A stretch of 64,000 nt of DNA from Streptomyces sp. NBC_00083 (lineage in GTDB: Bacteria; Actinomycetota; Actinomycetes; Streptomycetales; Streptomycetaceae). Shown here piece by piece: positions 26,803 to 35,646 of the stretch. A program made the position numbers and the translations under genes. The notes beneath the pieces were generated by a model. The model saw nothing but the letters and a program-made list of their open reading frames with translations. It was not told where the DNA came from and made no database searches. Within the stretch, counting starts at the first letter, position 1. The number at the start of each line of letters is the position of its first letter. The stretch spans positions 1,334,096 to 1,398,095 of the forward strand of contig NZ_JAPELY010000003.1 of assembly GCF_026343295.1 (NCBI RefSeq), written 5' to 3'.

Positions 26803-27402
26803 CCAGCGGGCGAACAGACGCCGTCGCCTGCGAGGTTGAGTCGTGAACGCCGTCCGTGGGACACCCAGCGCTCCAAGCCGTGACATGAGCTGAACCTCTT
26901 GCTGTGACGTGACAGCGATCCACAGGGCTGTGCCCGTGTCGCTGGCGCTGAAGATCTCCTGACCCTGGCGCCACGCCTCTGCATGAATCGTGAAAGGAGC
27001 CAAGGCCAGAAGCACGTCGAACTCGGCGTCGTCGCGGACAGCGACGTCAATTCCCATCCCGGGATCGTCCTTCGCCGACCGTACGCCCTCGGCCGACTGG
27101 CTCTTGGCCATCGACAACGCATGCTCGTACGCGTCCACCACGTCTCGTGGCCATGGGACATCGCTGTAAGCATCGACGTGAGCGGTCTCGATACTGTCCC
27201 GCAGGACACGAAGCGCCTCACGGTGAGCGCTAACCACATCTACAGCCTCCAGATCATTTCGGAGGAACAGCTCTCGACGTGGTTCATTGGCTTCGCTGAT
27301 CACGCTGCTCAGCCTCTCACGCGCCAGTGTCGTCCGTATGAAGAGCCCGCTCTTCGCCGCCGTGACTACCGCCGCAGTCACATGCCTGCCGACTTCGGCC
27401 AC
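26782..27402 (-). CDS. Hypothetical protein, 206 residues
   Basis: GTG start at 27402; the frame stays open 8 codons further to a stop, with no ribosome site for either start. The protein is soluble, mixed alpha/beta by appearance, with an acidic middle (DDPGMGIDVAVRDDAEFDVL) and a strongly basic C-terminus (RRRRRLFARW). GC is lower than in the neighbouring genes, suggesting transfer. The 3' end overlaps the transposase remnant tail to tail. I do not recognise a family. Confidence 0.5.
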   Translation of the reverse strand: MAEVGRHVTAAVVTAAKSGLFIRTTLARERLSSVISEANEPRRELFLRNDLEAVDVVSAHREALRVLRDSIETAHVDAYSDVPWPRDVVDAYEHALSMAKSQSAEGVRSAKDDPGMGIDVAVRDDAEFDVLLALAPFTIHAEAWRQGQEIFSASDTGTALWIAVTSQQEVQLMSRLGALGVPRTAFTTQPRRRRRLFARWSRHQIA

Positions 27403-27899
27403 AGCTTGATCATTGTCAGACAGCCCCTAGGCGGGCGACCTGGAACTCGCCAGGTTGGTAGCCGACCTCCCTTCCTGGATCGGCAGCAGCGCGCCGAGCC
27501 CCACCAGCCCCGGCGCACACTGGCTGGGGTGACCGCAACCCCTCCACGACTCTGACGGCGGCAGTGAACGGCGCCAACTCCACCGTCAAAATCCCGCCGT
27601 TGACCACTCGGCTACCGCCCACAGGCTGCCAGACGCCCGCCAGGCGCGCTCGGCGAATGCGGCTAAGGCCGGAATCGATCCTCAAAGCCGTCGACGCGCG
27701 GCCCGAGCAGTCCGAGGTTCCCTGACCGGGGCCGGCGAGCAGGACCAGCAGCCTGCGAGAGCAACGTCCGGGTCATTGATCCCGGCCCTACGCGCAGGTC
27801 TCACCGTTCAGAGTCTGGGCACGCATACAAGTGGGGACGGGGTCCTTTCGACGGTTCGTGCACCGCGGGTTGTCATTGCTGGACATGGAAAGGAACGTC
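27403..27899. other. Non-coding stretch
   Basis: About 500 bases in which I see no supported gene, repeat or RNA. Frames on both strands read as Arg/Pro/Ala-rich noise. The last 20 bases hold the ribosome site of the next small gene. Confidence 0.3.
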
Positions 27900-28070
27900 A
27901 TGGGCGTCTTCAGGTGGATCCACAACCGGACCGAACAAAAGATGGAAGAGGCACGCGTGAAGGCGTACGAGCAGGCTATCGCCCGAGGCGCCACCGAGGC
28001 AGAGGCAAACGCCGCAGGTGAACGGGCCGCGAAGCGTCGCCGGAGGATTCGGCGGGCCAATTTGTCGTGA
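27900..28070 (+). CDS. Small basic helical protein, 56 residues
   Basis: ATG at 27900 has a GAAAGGA site 6-12 bases upstream, which decides the start over longer in-frame ones at 27831 and 27885. The protein MGVFRWIHNRTEQKMEEARV continues as an amphipathic helix with alternating charges (AIARGATEAEANAAGERAAK) and ends with a cluster of arginines. Such small basic proteins are common near Streptomyces mobile regions, but I recognise no family. Confidence 0.5.
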   Translation: MGVFRWIHNRTEQKMEEARVKAYEQAIARGATEAEANAAGERAAKRRRRIRRANLS

Positions 28071-28597
28071 GTAGCCTTCAGCAGCCGCGCGTGGGCAGGA
28101 AATGAGGGGCCCGTAGGCGGGGCGGGTCCGCTCCCCGCACACGACGGGCGCGCCCGACGTCGGCGTTAGACGGAAGCCTCGGAGTGCGGGGTTCGTGACC
28201 CCGCGCCCACCTTAAAGGGGGGCTTCTCGTTACGCCAAGTTGGCGTCGCGACGGAACAGACAGCGCCTCTGGACGGCGATGGTAGCGAGGCGGCCACACA
28301 GCGTTCCGGTGTACCGCGACCCGGCGACCGGCGTCGTCCTGGCGGAGGCTCGGGTCGCCGTTCCTCGCCGCCGGTAGGCCCTCGGACACCTGCGGCAATA
28401 TCGATCCGTGTTGCAGACCTAACCTGCGATGAAAGCGCTGGGTGCCTACCAAGGGTTCCTGTTGCATCAGCGCGTTGCAGTTGTCCCCAGCACAAGGCCC
28501 CGGGAATCACATGATTCCCGGGGCCTGTGTGCTCTTCGCTTGACCGTCAGGTCCAACGACCGGCAGCGCCCTGTGTTACGCCCACGGCACGCCCAGC
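28071..28597. other. Non-coding stretch containing a hairpin
   Basis: About 530 bases without a supported gene. Its one clear feature is the hairpin at 28495-28526, listed separately. Confidence 0.3.
28495..28526. terminator. Terminator-like hairpin
   Basis: Perfect 15-bp inverted repeat (AGGCCCCGGGAATCA at 28495-28509 and its complement at 28512-28526) with a 2-base loop. No intact gene lies directly before it; it may have terminated a gene now lost. Confidence 0.6.
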
Positions 28598-28609
28598 TCC
28601 GCCAGGGCG

Positions 28610-28924
28610 TCTGACGCGGGCGCCTGGCTCACGGAGGCCACCCTGACCGGCGCGCTGTACGACTTCGCCTACGTCGACTGCCGTCCGGGGAAGTACCTCC
28701 GGCTGGATGACCTTCTCCAGCTCCTGGCGCCCGGCGCGCAGTACGTGGTGGACGACATGCTTCCGCAGGCCACATGGCCGGACGACCACCAGCCGCGCGT
28801 GGACGGCTTCTTCGAGCGGCTGCCCTCAGTCTCCAACTTGCGTGCCATGCCGCGGCGCTTGCGGAGGCGGCTTGCCGACCCGGCTGGTCTGGATGGCCGG
28901 TGGGGTTGCCGGAACGGCGGGTGA
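28610..28924 (+). pseudogene. O-methyltransferase remnant (C-terminal third)
   Basis: The frame reads DAGAWLTEATLTGALYDFAY, then VDCRPGKYLRLDDLLQLLAP, then YVVDDMLPQATWPDDHQPRV. This is the C-terminal half of a class I SAM-dependent O-methyltransferase common in Streptomyces, in which VDCRPGK and the VVDDMLPQ-TWP segment are conserved. The SAM-binding N-terminal region is absent, and after about 28830 the frame drifts into unrelated sequence before a stop at 28922. No start codon is in a sensible place. Confidence 0.6.
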
Positions 28925-29081
28925 GGCTTCCGCAATGGCTGACGACCGCCCGGCCTTCTCGTCGTTCGGGCGTGGTGGCATGAGGTGGAATGCGGGGGCG
29001 GCGACGCCGATCGCGCCGGACACTTCATGAGTTCAGAACGCGTCTTCGTCGTCGCCGTTGCGGGGTGCTCTGTCCTGTCGG

Positions 29082-29510
29082 CTACGCGGTCTTGGTGGGG
29101 GGTGGCGCGACGAGTTCGATTTCGAAGTGGTCGGTGTTTTCGAGGTAGGCGGCGTGTTGCTGGGGGCCAGCGGCGTGGGGGTGGCGGTCGGGGAAGAGGA
29201 GGGTCCAGCCGTTGTCCTGGGCTTTGTTGGTGAGGAGGTCGACGTGGTGGGGGGTGTCGATGTGGAAGGCGAGGTGGTTGAGGCCGGGGGCGAGGCGGTC
29301 GTGGCGGGTGTGGGTGAGGGCGGGTGACTGTTCGAAGACGAGGTAGGTGGGGCCGAGTTTCCAGCTGCGGCCGTGTTCCCAGTTCTGGTGGAGGGTGTAG
29401 CCGAGGTCTTCCAGGAGCCACTGCCAGTCGTTGATGGCGCGGGTGAGATCGGGGACCCAGATCTCGACGTGATGCAGTGTGCCGGTGGCAGGCGTGTCCA
29501 TGTCTGTCAC
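29082..29510 (-). CDS. VOC-superfamily (glyoxalase/bleomycin-resistance fold) protein
   Basis: About 142 residues from GTG 29510, which has an AAGGAG site 10 bases upstream; the ATG at 29501 and a longer ATG at 29546 are alternatives. LHHVEIWVPDLTRAINDWQW opens the first beta-alpha-beta-beta unit, GLNHLAFHIDTPHHVDLL the second, and HFEIELVAPP closes it. His in LHHVEI and in LNHLAFH and Glu in FEIEL are the usual metal ligands. VOC proteins of this size are lyases, dioxygenase-like enzymes or drug-binding proteins. Divergent from the YVTN gene that follows. An exact 95-bp internal piece recurs at 43107-43201. Confidence 0.85.
   Translation of the reverse strand: MTDMDTPATGTLHHVEIWVPDLTRAINDWQWLLEDLGYTLHQNWEHGRSWKLGPTYLVFEQSPALTHTRHDRLAPGLNHLAFHIDTPHHVDLLTNKAQDNGWTLLFPDRHPHAAGPQQHAAYLENTDHFEIELVAPPPTKTA
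29171..29265 (+). repeat. Direct repeat, copy 1 (inside VOC gene)
   Basis: 95 bases identical, in the same orientation, to 43107-43201. Within the VOC gene it encodes the second metal-ligand half (HIDTPHHVDLLTNKAQDNGW and on). The second copy is the only trace of the gene there. Confidence 0.95.
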
Positions 29511-29737
29511 GGAGAGTGTGCTCCTTGGGTGAGTTGGGGGCGGCATCCTATACCGGATGGGGAGGGTTTCTACCAGGCTGCACTGCCGGTCATATGCCGT
29601 TCAGTTACGGACAGTTGACGGAAATGGGACTCGCCCGCTGTGCCGATCCGCTATCACGGAGGAGAGGGTCGTGTCCGTGCTCGCGCGGCAGCCGCTGGGC
29701 GGCGTTCATGTCGTGGAGGTGGAGAAGGGGGGCGAGG

Positions 29738-30721
29738 ATGGCGGTGTTCGTGATCTCCGCCGACACTGCGTCGGGCTCCCTCACGGTGACGGAGAAGGTC
29801 GGCCCGTCCTCCTATCGGCGGCCCGTATCGGTGGTGACCGGGCGGGGACCGCTCGGGGTGGCCCAGTGCGGCCCCGGCGGGATGCTGTTCGTGGCGCTCG
29901 CGGTCTGCGACGAGGTGTTCTCGGTCGACGTGGCGACGGGCCAGGTGGTCGGCAGGATCCGGGTGGGCTGGGCGCCGCGCAGCCTCACACCGGTCCCCGG
30001 CACCCCTTACCTGCTGGTCGCAAACGCGGGTTCGGACACCGTGTCGGTGATCGACACCGGAGAAGGCCGAGTGACGACTTCGATCAAAGTGGGGCGGGAG
30101 CCGGGCGCGATGGCAGTGAGCGCTGATGGGCGCACCGCGCTGGTGTGTGAGCGGGGAGAGGGCACGGTGGGGGCTCTGGACCTGTCACCGCTGGTGAAGG
30201 GCCGCCCCGCGCGGATCTCCCTGCGCTGGCGGACCGGACTCGGTCCCCATCCGCACGTTCAGCCGCGGGCTGTCGCGCTGTGCGGGGGAGGGGCAGTCGT
30301 GGCGTGTGCTCGCCGCGACGCTCTGCCGGTTCTGAACGTCGACGACGGCGTGCTGGTCGCGGACGTGGCGCTGCCCGTGCCGGGTTCGGCCCCGGTCGGT
30401 GTCGCGGTGACCGGCGGGGACGGCTTCGCCCTGGTGGCGTTGGAGCGTGCCGGGCTGCTCGCGGTGGTGGATCTGCTGGACTGGCGCGTCACCCGTCAGA
30501 TACGTATCGGGCCGGGGCCCCGGCACCTCGCGATCGATGCGGATGACGGGACGGTGTACTGCACTCTCGCACCGGACAGCCGTCTGGCCGTGCTGCACCT
30601 GGACGGTGTGGACTTGTCCACCACCGACGGTGAGCCGCAGTTCGACACCCTGGCGACCGGGACCCGTCCCAGCGCCGTCGCGGTCGTCCGCATCAACGAG
30701 CTCGCGCTGAACGGGACCTGA
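29738..30721 (+). CDS. YVTN-family beta-propeller protein (first)
   Basis: 327 residues from ATG 29738; a longer frame upstream has no ribosome site. It is built of blade repeats of about 40 residues with the family pattern, such as PYLLVANAGSDTVSVIDTGE, GRTALVCERGEGTVGALDLS and GRVTTSIKVGREPGAMAVSA, so a seven-bladed propeller is likely. There is no signal peptide, unlike many exported YVTN proteins, so it is probably cytoplasmic. A close relative lies at 32324-33370. Role unknown; propellers of this kind act as lactonase-like enzymes or binding scaffolds. Confidence 0.85.
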   Translation: MAVFVISADTASGSLTVTEKVGPSSYRRPVSVVTGRGPLGVAQCGPGGMLFVALAVCDEVFSVDVATGQVVGRIRVGWAPRSLTPVPGTPYLLVANAGSDTVSVIDTGEGRVTTSIKVGREPGAMAVSADGRTALVCERGEGTVGALDLSPLVKGRPARISLRWRTGLGPHPHVQPRAVALCGGGAVVACARRDALPVLNVDDGVLVADVALPVPGSAPVGVAVTGGDGFALVALERAGLLAVVDLLDWRVTRQIRIGPGPRHLAIDADDGTVYCTLAPDSRLAVLHLDGVDLSTTDGEPQFDTLATGTRPSAVAVVRINELALNGT

Positions 30722-30869
30722 CGGCAGACGGGGGAGTTGCGGTCCGGCCACAGGAGTGGCCGGTGCCCGGCGGGACCACACGGCTCGCGCCGGCCCGCCC
30801 AGAGCTGGGCTCGGGGTGCGGCGCGGCTGTGGGCTTATCCAGCAATTGCACGTCGGAAGGCCGAGGTTC

Positions 30870-31193
30870 ATGTCTCCCACCAACGTCCTGTCTGGTGGCC
30901 GTGGCCGGTCGGCTCCCGGGCCCCGGGCGCTGGCCGCCCTGCTCGGCACGACCCGCTCGCAGGTCCTGCGACAGGTCGCGAACAGAGCCCCTGCCACAAC
31001 GAATGAGATCGTGGCAGCTCTTGAGGTCGGTGCGGCCACGGTGTCGCACCACACTGGCGTCCTGAGCCGCTCGGGACTGATTGCCACACGACGCGACGGC
31101 GCCAGCGTCCGCCACACCCTCACTCCCTTAGGCCGCAGCCTTCTGGATGCTCACGGCCTGCCTGCCGCACCTTCCACGCCCTCCAGCCCGTGA
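30870..31193 (+). CDS. ArsR-like winged-helix regulator
   Basis: 107 residues from ATG 30870, with GAAGG about 10 bases upstream. Residues 20-95 form a winged helix: LAALLGTTRSQVLRQV, then NEIVAALEVGAATVSHHTGV (recognition helix) and LIATRRDGASVRHTLTPLGR (wing). No cysteine pair for metal sensing is present. It lies between the first propeller gene and the 2OG oxygenase gene on the same strand, so it is a candidate local regulator of this set. Confidence 0.75.
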   Translation: MSPTNVLSGGRGRSAPGPRALAALLGTTRSQVLRQVANRAPATTNEIVAALEVGAATVSHHTGVLSRSGLIATRRDGASVRHTLTPLGRSLLDAHGLPAAPSTPSSP

Positions 31194-31514
31194 GCTCTCC
31201 CCCGTCGGCATCCCGGCGGGGAGAGAGCGCCCGCGCACGCCCCCGACTTCTCGTCCCGTCCCCTTTACTGGCGGGGAGCGTGGGGCCGGTGACGGCCCGG
31301 TGACTGCGGTGTGCAACCCAGTGGCCCGGCCTTGAAGAGCAGACCAACTGCCGCGAAAGCGTGAGGGTGTGCAGTTAGTGCGTGCGCTCTTTTTGAGCAG
31401 GATCGAAAAGATTGCCAGGCCATGAATTCCAGGAAACACTGAGGGCTGCCCGCCCAGAGAGCCCTCTGCAATTCACCGTGAAATCCACTGATTTACTGTG
31501 GGGGTTACCACGTC
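31194..31514. other. Leader region of the 2OG-oxygenase gene
   Basis: About 320 bases with no gene. Lower GC near 31380-31500 fits a promoter and leader. A 7-bp hairpin (GAGGGCT at 31441-31447, AGCCCTC at 31460-31466) lies about 50 bases before the ATG. No consensus promoter could be fixed. Confidence 0.35.
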
Positions 31515-32222
31515 ATGCCGGTATACGAGACAGCCCGCACACCACCCCTGCTCCAGAGCTCGGACGAGGTCAGCACCACGACGCGAGCGATGGTGTCGCA
31601 GCTGTTCACGACACCGGTGGCCCGCGTGCGGTGCCCGTTCGCCGACGACGTCAACCCGCCGCTCGCCGCCGCTGTGAGCCAGCGGGAGGCGGGACGGGTG
31701 AAGGACTTCGGCTACAAGCGGGAGACGGCTGGGGAGTTCACCGCCTGGGGCGGCATTGAGGCCGCGCGGGTGAGCCGCTGGGTGTGCTCGGTCGCCGGCA
31801 AGTTCGTCGAGGCCCTGACCGGCATGACCCTGACCAAGGCATTCACGCATTCCCTGGCCCGGGAAGGCGAGCAGCTTGCCGGCGAGGCGTCCGTGTCGGT
31901 GGGGGTGACGCGCAGCTGGGCCTCTCTCTACCGGGAGGGTGATCTGCACGAGCCGCACTTCCATCCCAACACGGCGCTCTCCGCGGTCTACTACGTGGTC
32001 GCGCCCGGGGCGTGTGAGATCGATCTGCTCGACCCGCGGCCCGCGGTCGACTACTACGACCCGGGGATCTGTCTGGCGGGGGAGAGCCACCGGGTCCGTC
32101 TCGCCTGCACACCGGGAGAGCTGATTGTCTTTCCCGGCTGGCTCAAGCACTCAGTACCCCCCTTCACGGGCGAGGAGAAGCGTATCTCCATTGCCTGGAA
32201 CCTGAACTATTTCACCGGCTGA
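31515..32222 (+). CDS. 2OG-Fe(II) oxygenase, PF13759/TIGR02466 type
   Basis: 235 residues from ATG 31515. The C-terminal half is a double-stranded beta-helix: HEPHFHPNTALSAVYYVVAP carries the first iron-binding His, and PGELIVFPGWLKHSVPPF carries the distal His, followed by the Arg of KRISIAWNLN that binds 2-oxoglutarate. SWASLYREGDLHEPHFHPN is typical of this branch. The N-terminal ~100 residues are poorly conserved (CPFADDVNPPLAAAV). The family hydroxylates proteins or small molecules. Starts 102 bases before the second propeller gene, probably the same transcript. Confidence 0.82.
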   Translation: MPVYETARTPPLLQSSDEVSTTTRAMVSQLFTTPVARVRCPFADDVNPPLAAAVSQREAGRVKDFGYKRETAGEFTAWGGIEAARVSRWVCSVAGKFVEALTGMTLTKAFTHSLAREGEQLAGEASVSVGVTRSWASLYREGDLHEPHFHPNTALSAVYYVVAPGACEIDLLDPRPAVDYYDPGICLAGESHRVRLACTPGELIVFPGWLKHSVPPFTGEEKRISIAWNLNYFTG

Positions 32223-32323
32223 CCAAGCACTCCTGTCGGCCTGCATGTTCACCCGCGGACCGGAAAAGACCTGTCCCACTTTCTTGGTCTGCTGTCCCCT
32301 CGAAAGAAAAGGAAAACGTCGCC

Positions 32324-33370
32324 ATGCGTAATATCCAGTTCTTCTCGACCGACACCGACGACGGAGTTGTTTCGGTGGTCGCCAAGACCGGCCCGGGCGA
32401 GCACCGCACCGTCAAGCAGATCCCGGTCGGCAACGCCCCGCGCGGCGGGGTGAAGTTCACCAAGGACGGTCGCGGCTTCGTCTGCAACACCTCCCAGAAC
32501 ACCATCTCGGAGATCGACGCGGTCGCCCTGAACGAGGTCCGCCGGATCGAGGTCGGCCACGGACCGCGCGGCCAGGGCCTGATCCCGGGCGACAGGTACC
32601 TGCTGGTCTCCAACTCCGGCTCCAACACCATCTCGGTCGTCGACCTCGAACTCAACGTCGAGGTCCACCAGATCCCCACCGGCCGCGATCCCCGCCACAT
32701 GGGCATCAGCAAGGACGGCACCCTCGCCTACGTCTGCATCTGGGGCGGCGGCTACGTCAGCAAGCTCGACATCTCCGCGCTGGCCGACGGCAACCCGCTG
32801 GGCGTCACCGAACTCGCGCAGATCCCCGTCGACCGCGAGGCCCACCCCTACAGCCTGGGCATCGACCCCTCCGGCCGGCGGGTGTTCGTCGCCAACACCC
32901 AGGCTGACTACACCACCGTCATCGACACCGCAACCGACCAGACCCACCGCGTGGACGTCGCCTCCACCGGCGGCCGCGGCGTCGCCTTCACTCCCGACGG
33001 CCGCCACGCGCTCGTCACGGTCGAGAACTCCTCCACCATCGCCGTCATCGACGTCGACACCCTCGCCGTGACCCGCCAGATCCCCACCGGATCCGGACCG
33101 CGCGGCCTGGTCGTCGACCCCGGTGACCAGACCGTCTACGTCACCAACTTCGCCCGCGCCGGCATGATGGCCGCCCACCCCAACTTCGCCCCCAACAGCC
33201 TCACCATGGTCGACCTCACCTCCGCGCCGCTGGACCGCGACGAAGGCACCTTCACCTACGAGGAGATCACCGTGGGCTACGGCCCCTGCTCCGTCGTCAT
33301 GTTCGACCTCGACACCCTTTCCGAGCCCGAGCGCCTGCGCCGCCTCAACCGCGCCGACACCAGCGCCTGA
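32324..33370 (+). CDS. YVTN-family beta-propeller protein (second)
   Basis: 348 residues. Blades such as RYLLVSNSGSNTISVVDLEL, GRRVFVANTQADYTTVIDTA and QTVYVTNFARAGMMAAHPNF show the YVTN pattern across the full length. No signal peptide, so cytoplasmic. GGAAAA lies 6-13 bases before the start. It is related to the propeller at 29738 but only moderately similar by eye, so not a recent duplicate. A strong terminator follows immediately. Confidence 0.85.
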   Translation: MRNIQFFSTDTDDGVVSVVAKTGPGEHRTVKQIPVGNAPRGGVKFTKDGRGFVCNTSQNTISEIDAVALNEVRRIEVGHGPRGQGLIPGDRYLLVSNSGSNTISVVDLELNVEVHQIPTGRDPRHMGISKDGTLAYVCIWGGGYVSKLDISALADGNPLGVTELAQIPVDREAHPYSLGIDPSGRRVFVANTQADYTTVIDTATDQTHRVDVASTGGRGVAFTPDGRHALVTVENSSTIAVIDVDTLAVTRQIPTGSGPRGLVVDPGDQTVYVTNFARAGMMAAHPNFAPNSLTMVDLTSAPLDRDEGTFTYEEITVGYGPCSVVMFDLDTLSEPERLRRLNRADTSA

Positions 33371-33377
33371 CCCAGCC

Positions 33378-33419
33378 GGGCCTGGGAAAGCGCGGCCTTC
33401 CCCGCGCTTTCCCAGGCCC
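33378..33419. terminator. Terminator hairpin after the second propeller gene
   Basis: Perfect 18-bp stem (GGGCCTGGGAAAGCGCGG at 33378-33395 and its complement at 33402-33419) with a 6-base loop, 7 bases after the stop. Confidence 0.85.
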
Positions 33420-33511
33420 CTTCGCCGTCACGGGGCCCGGCCGGCCGCAGGGCCCGCTACGGCACCCAATCCCTGAACCCCCTGTGTTTTCTCGTCCGGG
33501 AGCAGACCACA

Positions 33512-34273
33512 TTGGCCGAGGTCACCTTTCACCCGCTCCATCCCTGGACGCTGCTGCCCGAGAAGCCGAAGGCCGACCGGGCCGGTGCCCGCGCAGAACG
33601 CGACGCCTACCAGGACTCGTTCCGCTACCTGCGCATCCCCCGCCTGCCCGCGGACTGCCCTCCCTGGGTACTGGGCCAGGAGCTGGGCTGGTCGCTGCGC
33701 TCTCCGCTCACTGTCACGATGCGGCCCCTGGAGGACATTGGCCTCGCCGTCCCCGACGCCGAAGACCCCCAGCAGGTCGGCCGCCGCCTCGGGGGCCAGC
33801 GCATGTTCCAGCGCGGCAAGGACTGGATCGCCACCGGGCATGCCTCCTGGCTCCACCTCGGCGACTACCGCACGTCCACCGGCGGTTGGGAAGGCATGTT
33901 CATCCCGAACGGGCAGGGCACCGTGGAATGGCGCCTGGGCTTTGCCGCCCACATCCCGCAGGGCACCTTCCTCATGGTTATGCCCCCGCCCAGCCCCCAC
34001 CCGTCGGGCCTGAGCGTGCCGCTCGGCGTGATCCCCGCCAAGGCCGTCAACGCGATGGCCGAGAGAGGAGGCATGAGCATCGCCGTCCAGCCCGACCATC
34101 CCGTCCCCATCCACCGCGGACAGGAGATCGCCCGGATCGTGCTCCTGCACCCCGACTCCCTGCGCGCCACCGCACACCCCACCCCCACCGCATCACAGAC
34201 CGCCCCGCCCCGGGCTGCCGCCGCAGCACACGACACGCCCGCGACACCGAACGCACCGGGGGAGACGCGGTGA
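33512..34273 (+). CDS. DUF6065-like protein
   Basis: 253 residues. The start is a TTG at 33512 with GGGAG 9 bases upstream. The protein looks like a small all-beta fold: ELGWSLRSPLTVTMRP, then GTVEWRLGFAAHIPQGTFLM, then VPIHRGQEIARIVLLHP. This layout resembles DUF6065 proteins, which accompany oxygenases and natural-product genes; I give this as a tentative match. The last 45 residues are Ala/Pro/Thr-rich and probably disordered. Its stop overlaps the GTG of the MFS gene by four bases. Confidence 0.55.
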   Translation: MAEVTFHPLHPWTLLPEKPKADRAGARAERDAYQDSFRYLRIPRLPADCPPWVLGQELGWSLRSPLTVTMRPLEDIGLAVPDAEDPQQVGRRLGGQRMFQRGKDWIATGHASWLHLGDYRTSTGGWEGMFIPNGQGTVEWRLGFAAHIPQGTFLMVMPPPSPHPSGLSVPLGVIPAKAVNAMAERGGMSIAVQPDHPVPIHRGQEIARIVLLHPDSLRATAHPTPTASQTAPPRAAAAAHDTPATPNAPGETR

Positions 34274-35646
34274 CCGCCTCCAGCACGCCCACCGGGAAAG
34301 AACCCAGCAGCAGCGCGGAACGCACCAGCACACTGCGCCTGTTGACCGGCCGGCCCGTGCGCGGACTGCTCACGATCGCCTTCCTGACCCGCACCACCGC
34401 GGCGACCCTGCCCGTACTGCTGCTCCTGGCCCTCGCAGACGCCCACGGCTACGCCCGAGCCGCGACCGTCGGCGGCACCTACACCCTGGTCCTGGCCCTC
34501 TGCGCCCCGCTGCGCGGCCGTCTCCTCGACCGCTGCGGCCCGCGCACGCTGCTGGCGATGGCCAGCGCCACCACCCTCCTGCTCGCTCTGGTCGTCGCCA
34601 GCATCCACTACACCTGGCCCTGGCCCACCACCCTCCCGCTGGTCATCGCCGCCACCCTCACCAGCCCCCCGCTCAACTCCGCCCTGCGCAGCTCCTGGCG
34701 GCGCCTGGCCGCAGGGGAGGCCCAGCTGAAGGCCGTCCACAGCGCGGACAGCGTGCTCGAGGAAGCCGGCTTCGTCCTGGCCCCCCTGATTGCTGGAGCC
34801 GCCCTCGTCCTGCTCGGCCCCCGCCACGGCTACGAGACGGCGGCCGCCGGCTTCGTCGCCGTCATGGCCCTCTACCTCGCCGCAGCCCACCGCCACCACC
34901 TCACCCCCACACGCACACCGGCGACAGCCGCTGCACCGCGAAACCGCGGGCGACGCTGGCTCGGGCCACTTGCCCTGCCCGGCATGCCGGCCATCCTGCT
35001 GCCGCTCCTGATCATGGGCGCCCTGTTCGGCGGCACCGGCATCCTGGTCCCCGCCTACACCCAGCACGAACACGCCACCAACTGGCTCGGCCCCCTCCTC
35101 GCCGCGACCAGCACAGGCGGCCTCCTCGGCGGTATCGCCTACGCAGCCCTGCCCTGGCGCAGCGACCTGTGGCACAAGTACAGGATCCTCACCCTCGGCC
35201 TCACCACACCCGTACTCCTCCTCTTCCTCGCCCGCCCCCTCTGGCTCCTCGCCACCCTCCTCATGATCGCGGGCGTGTTCGTCACTCCGCTGTTCATCAA
35301 CGCCTTCCTGCTGACCGACGCCACCGCCACCGACGACATGCGCATCGAGGCAAACACCTGGATCGGCGCCACCGCCGACGTCGCCAACGGCATCATGGCC
35401 ACCATCACCGGAACCCTCGTCCAAGCACAGAAATGGGACACCGCCCTGCTCACCCTCACCTGCTGCGCCGCCACAGGAGCCGCCGCAACCCTCCTCCAGA
35501 TGAGCCTGCACCGCGCCAGGCCCGCTGGGTCCGACGCTGAGGAGGGAGAGACGGCACCGGTCGCAACAGCCCAGCCCACTAGTGCCGTTGACGCCCGGCC
35601 TGCCCAGGCCCCGGCAGTGTCGGGTGCGACAGACCACCACCCATGA
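34270..35646 (+). CDS. MFS-type transporter
   Basis: 458 residues from GTG 34270, which overlaps the upstream stop (GTGA). About 12 hydrophobic helices are visible, e.g. ATLPVLLLLALADA, AAAGFVAVMALYLAAAH, MPAILLPLLIMGALFGGTG and LATLLMIAGVFVTPLFINAF. The loop LRGRLLDRCGPRTLL between helices 2 and 3 is the MFS G-x-x-x-D-R-x-G motif. The C-terminal 45 residues are a polar tail. It is likely an exporter, coupled in translation to the DUF6065-like gene before it and the DNA-glycosylase gene after it. Confidence 0.85.
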   Translation: MTASSTPTGKEPSSSAERTSTLRLLTGRPVRGLLTIAFLTRTTAATLPVLLLLALADAHGYARAATVGGTYTLVLALCAPLRGRLLDRCGPRTLLAMASATTLLLALVVASIHYTWPWPTTLPLVIAATLTSPPLNSALRSSWRRLAAGEAQLKAVHSADSVLEEAGFVLAPLIAGAALVLLGPRHGYETAAAGFVAVMALYLAAAHRHHLTPTRTPATAAAPRNRGRRWLGPLALPGMPAILLPLLIMGALFGGTGILVPAYTQHEHATNWLGPLLAATSTGGLLGGIAYAALPWRSDLWHKYRILTLGLTTPVLLLFLARPLWLLATLLMIAGVFVTPLFINAFLLTDATATDDMRIEANTWIGATADVANGIMATITGTLVQAQKWDTALLTLTCCAATGAAATLLQMSLHRARPAGSDAEEGETAPVATAQPTSAVDARPAQAPAVSGATDHHP

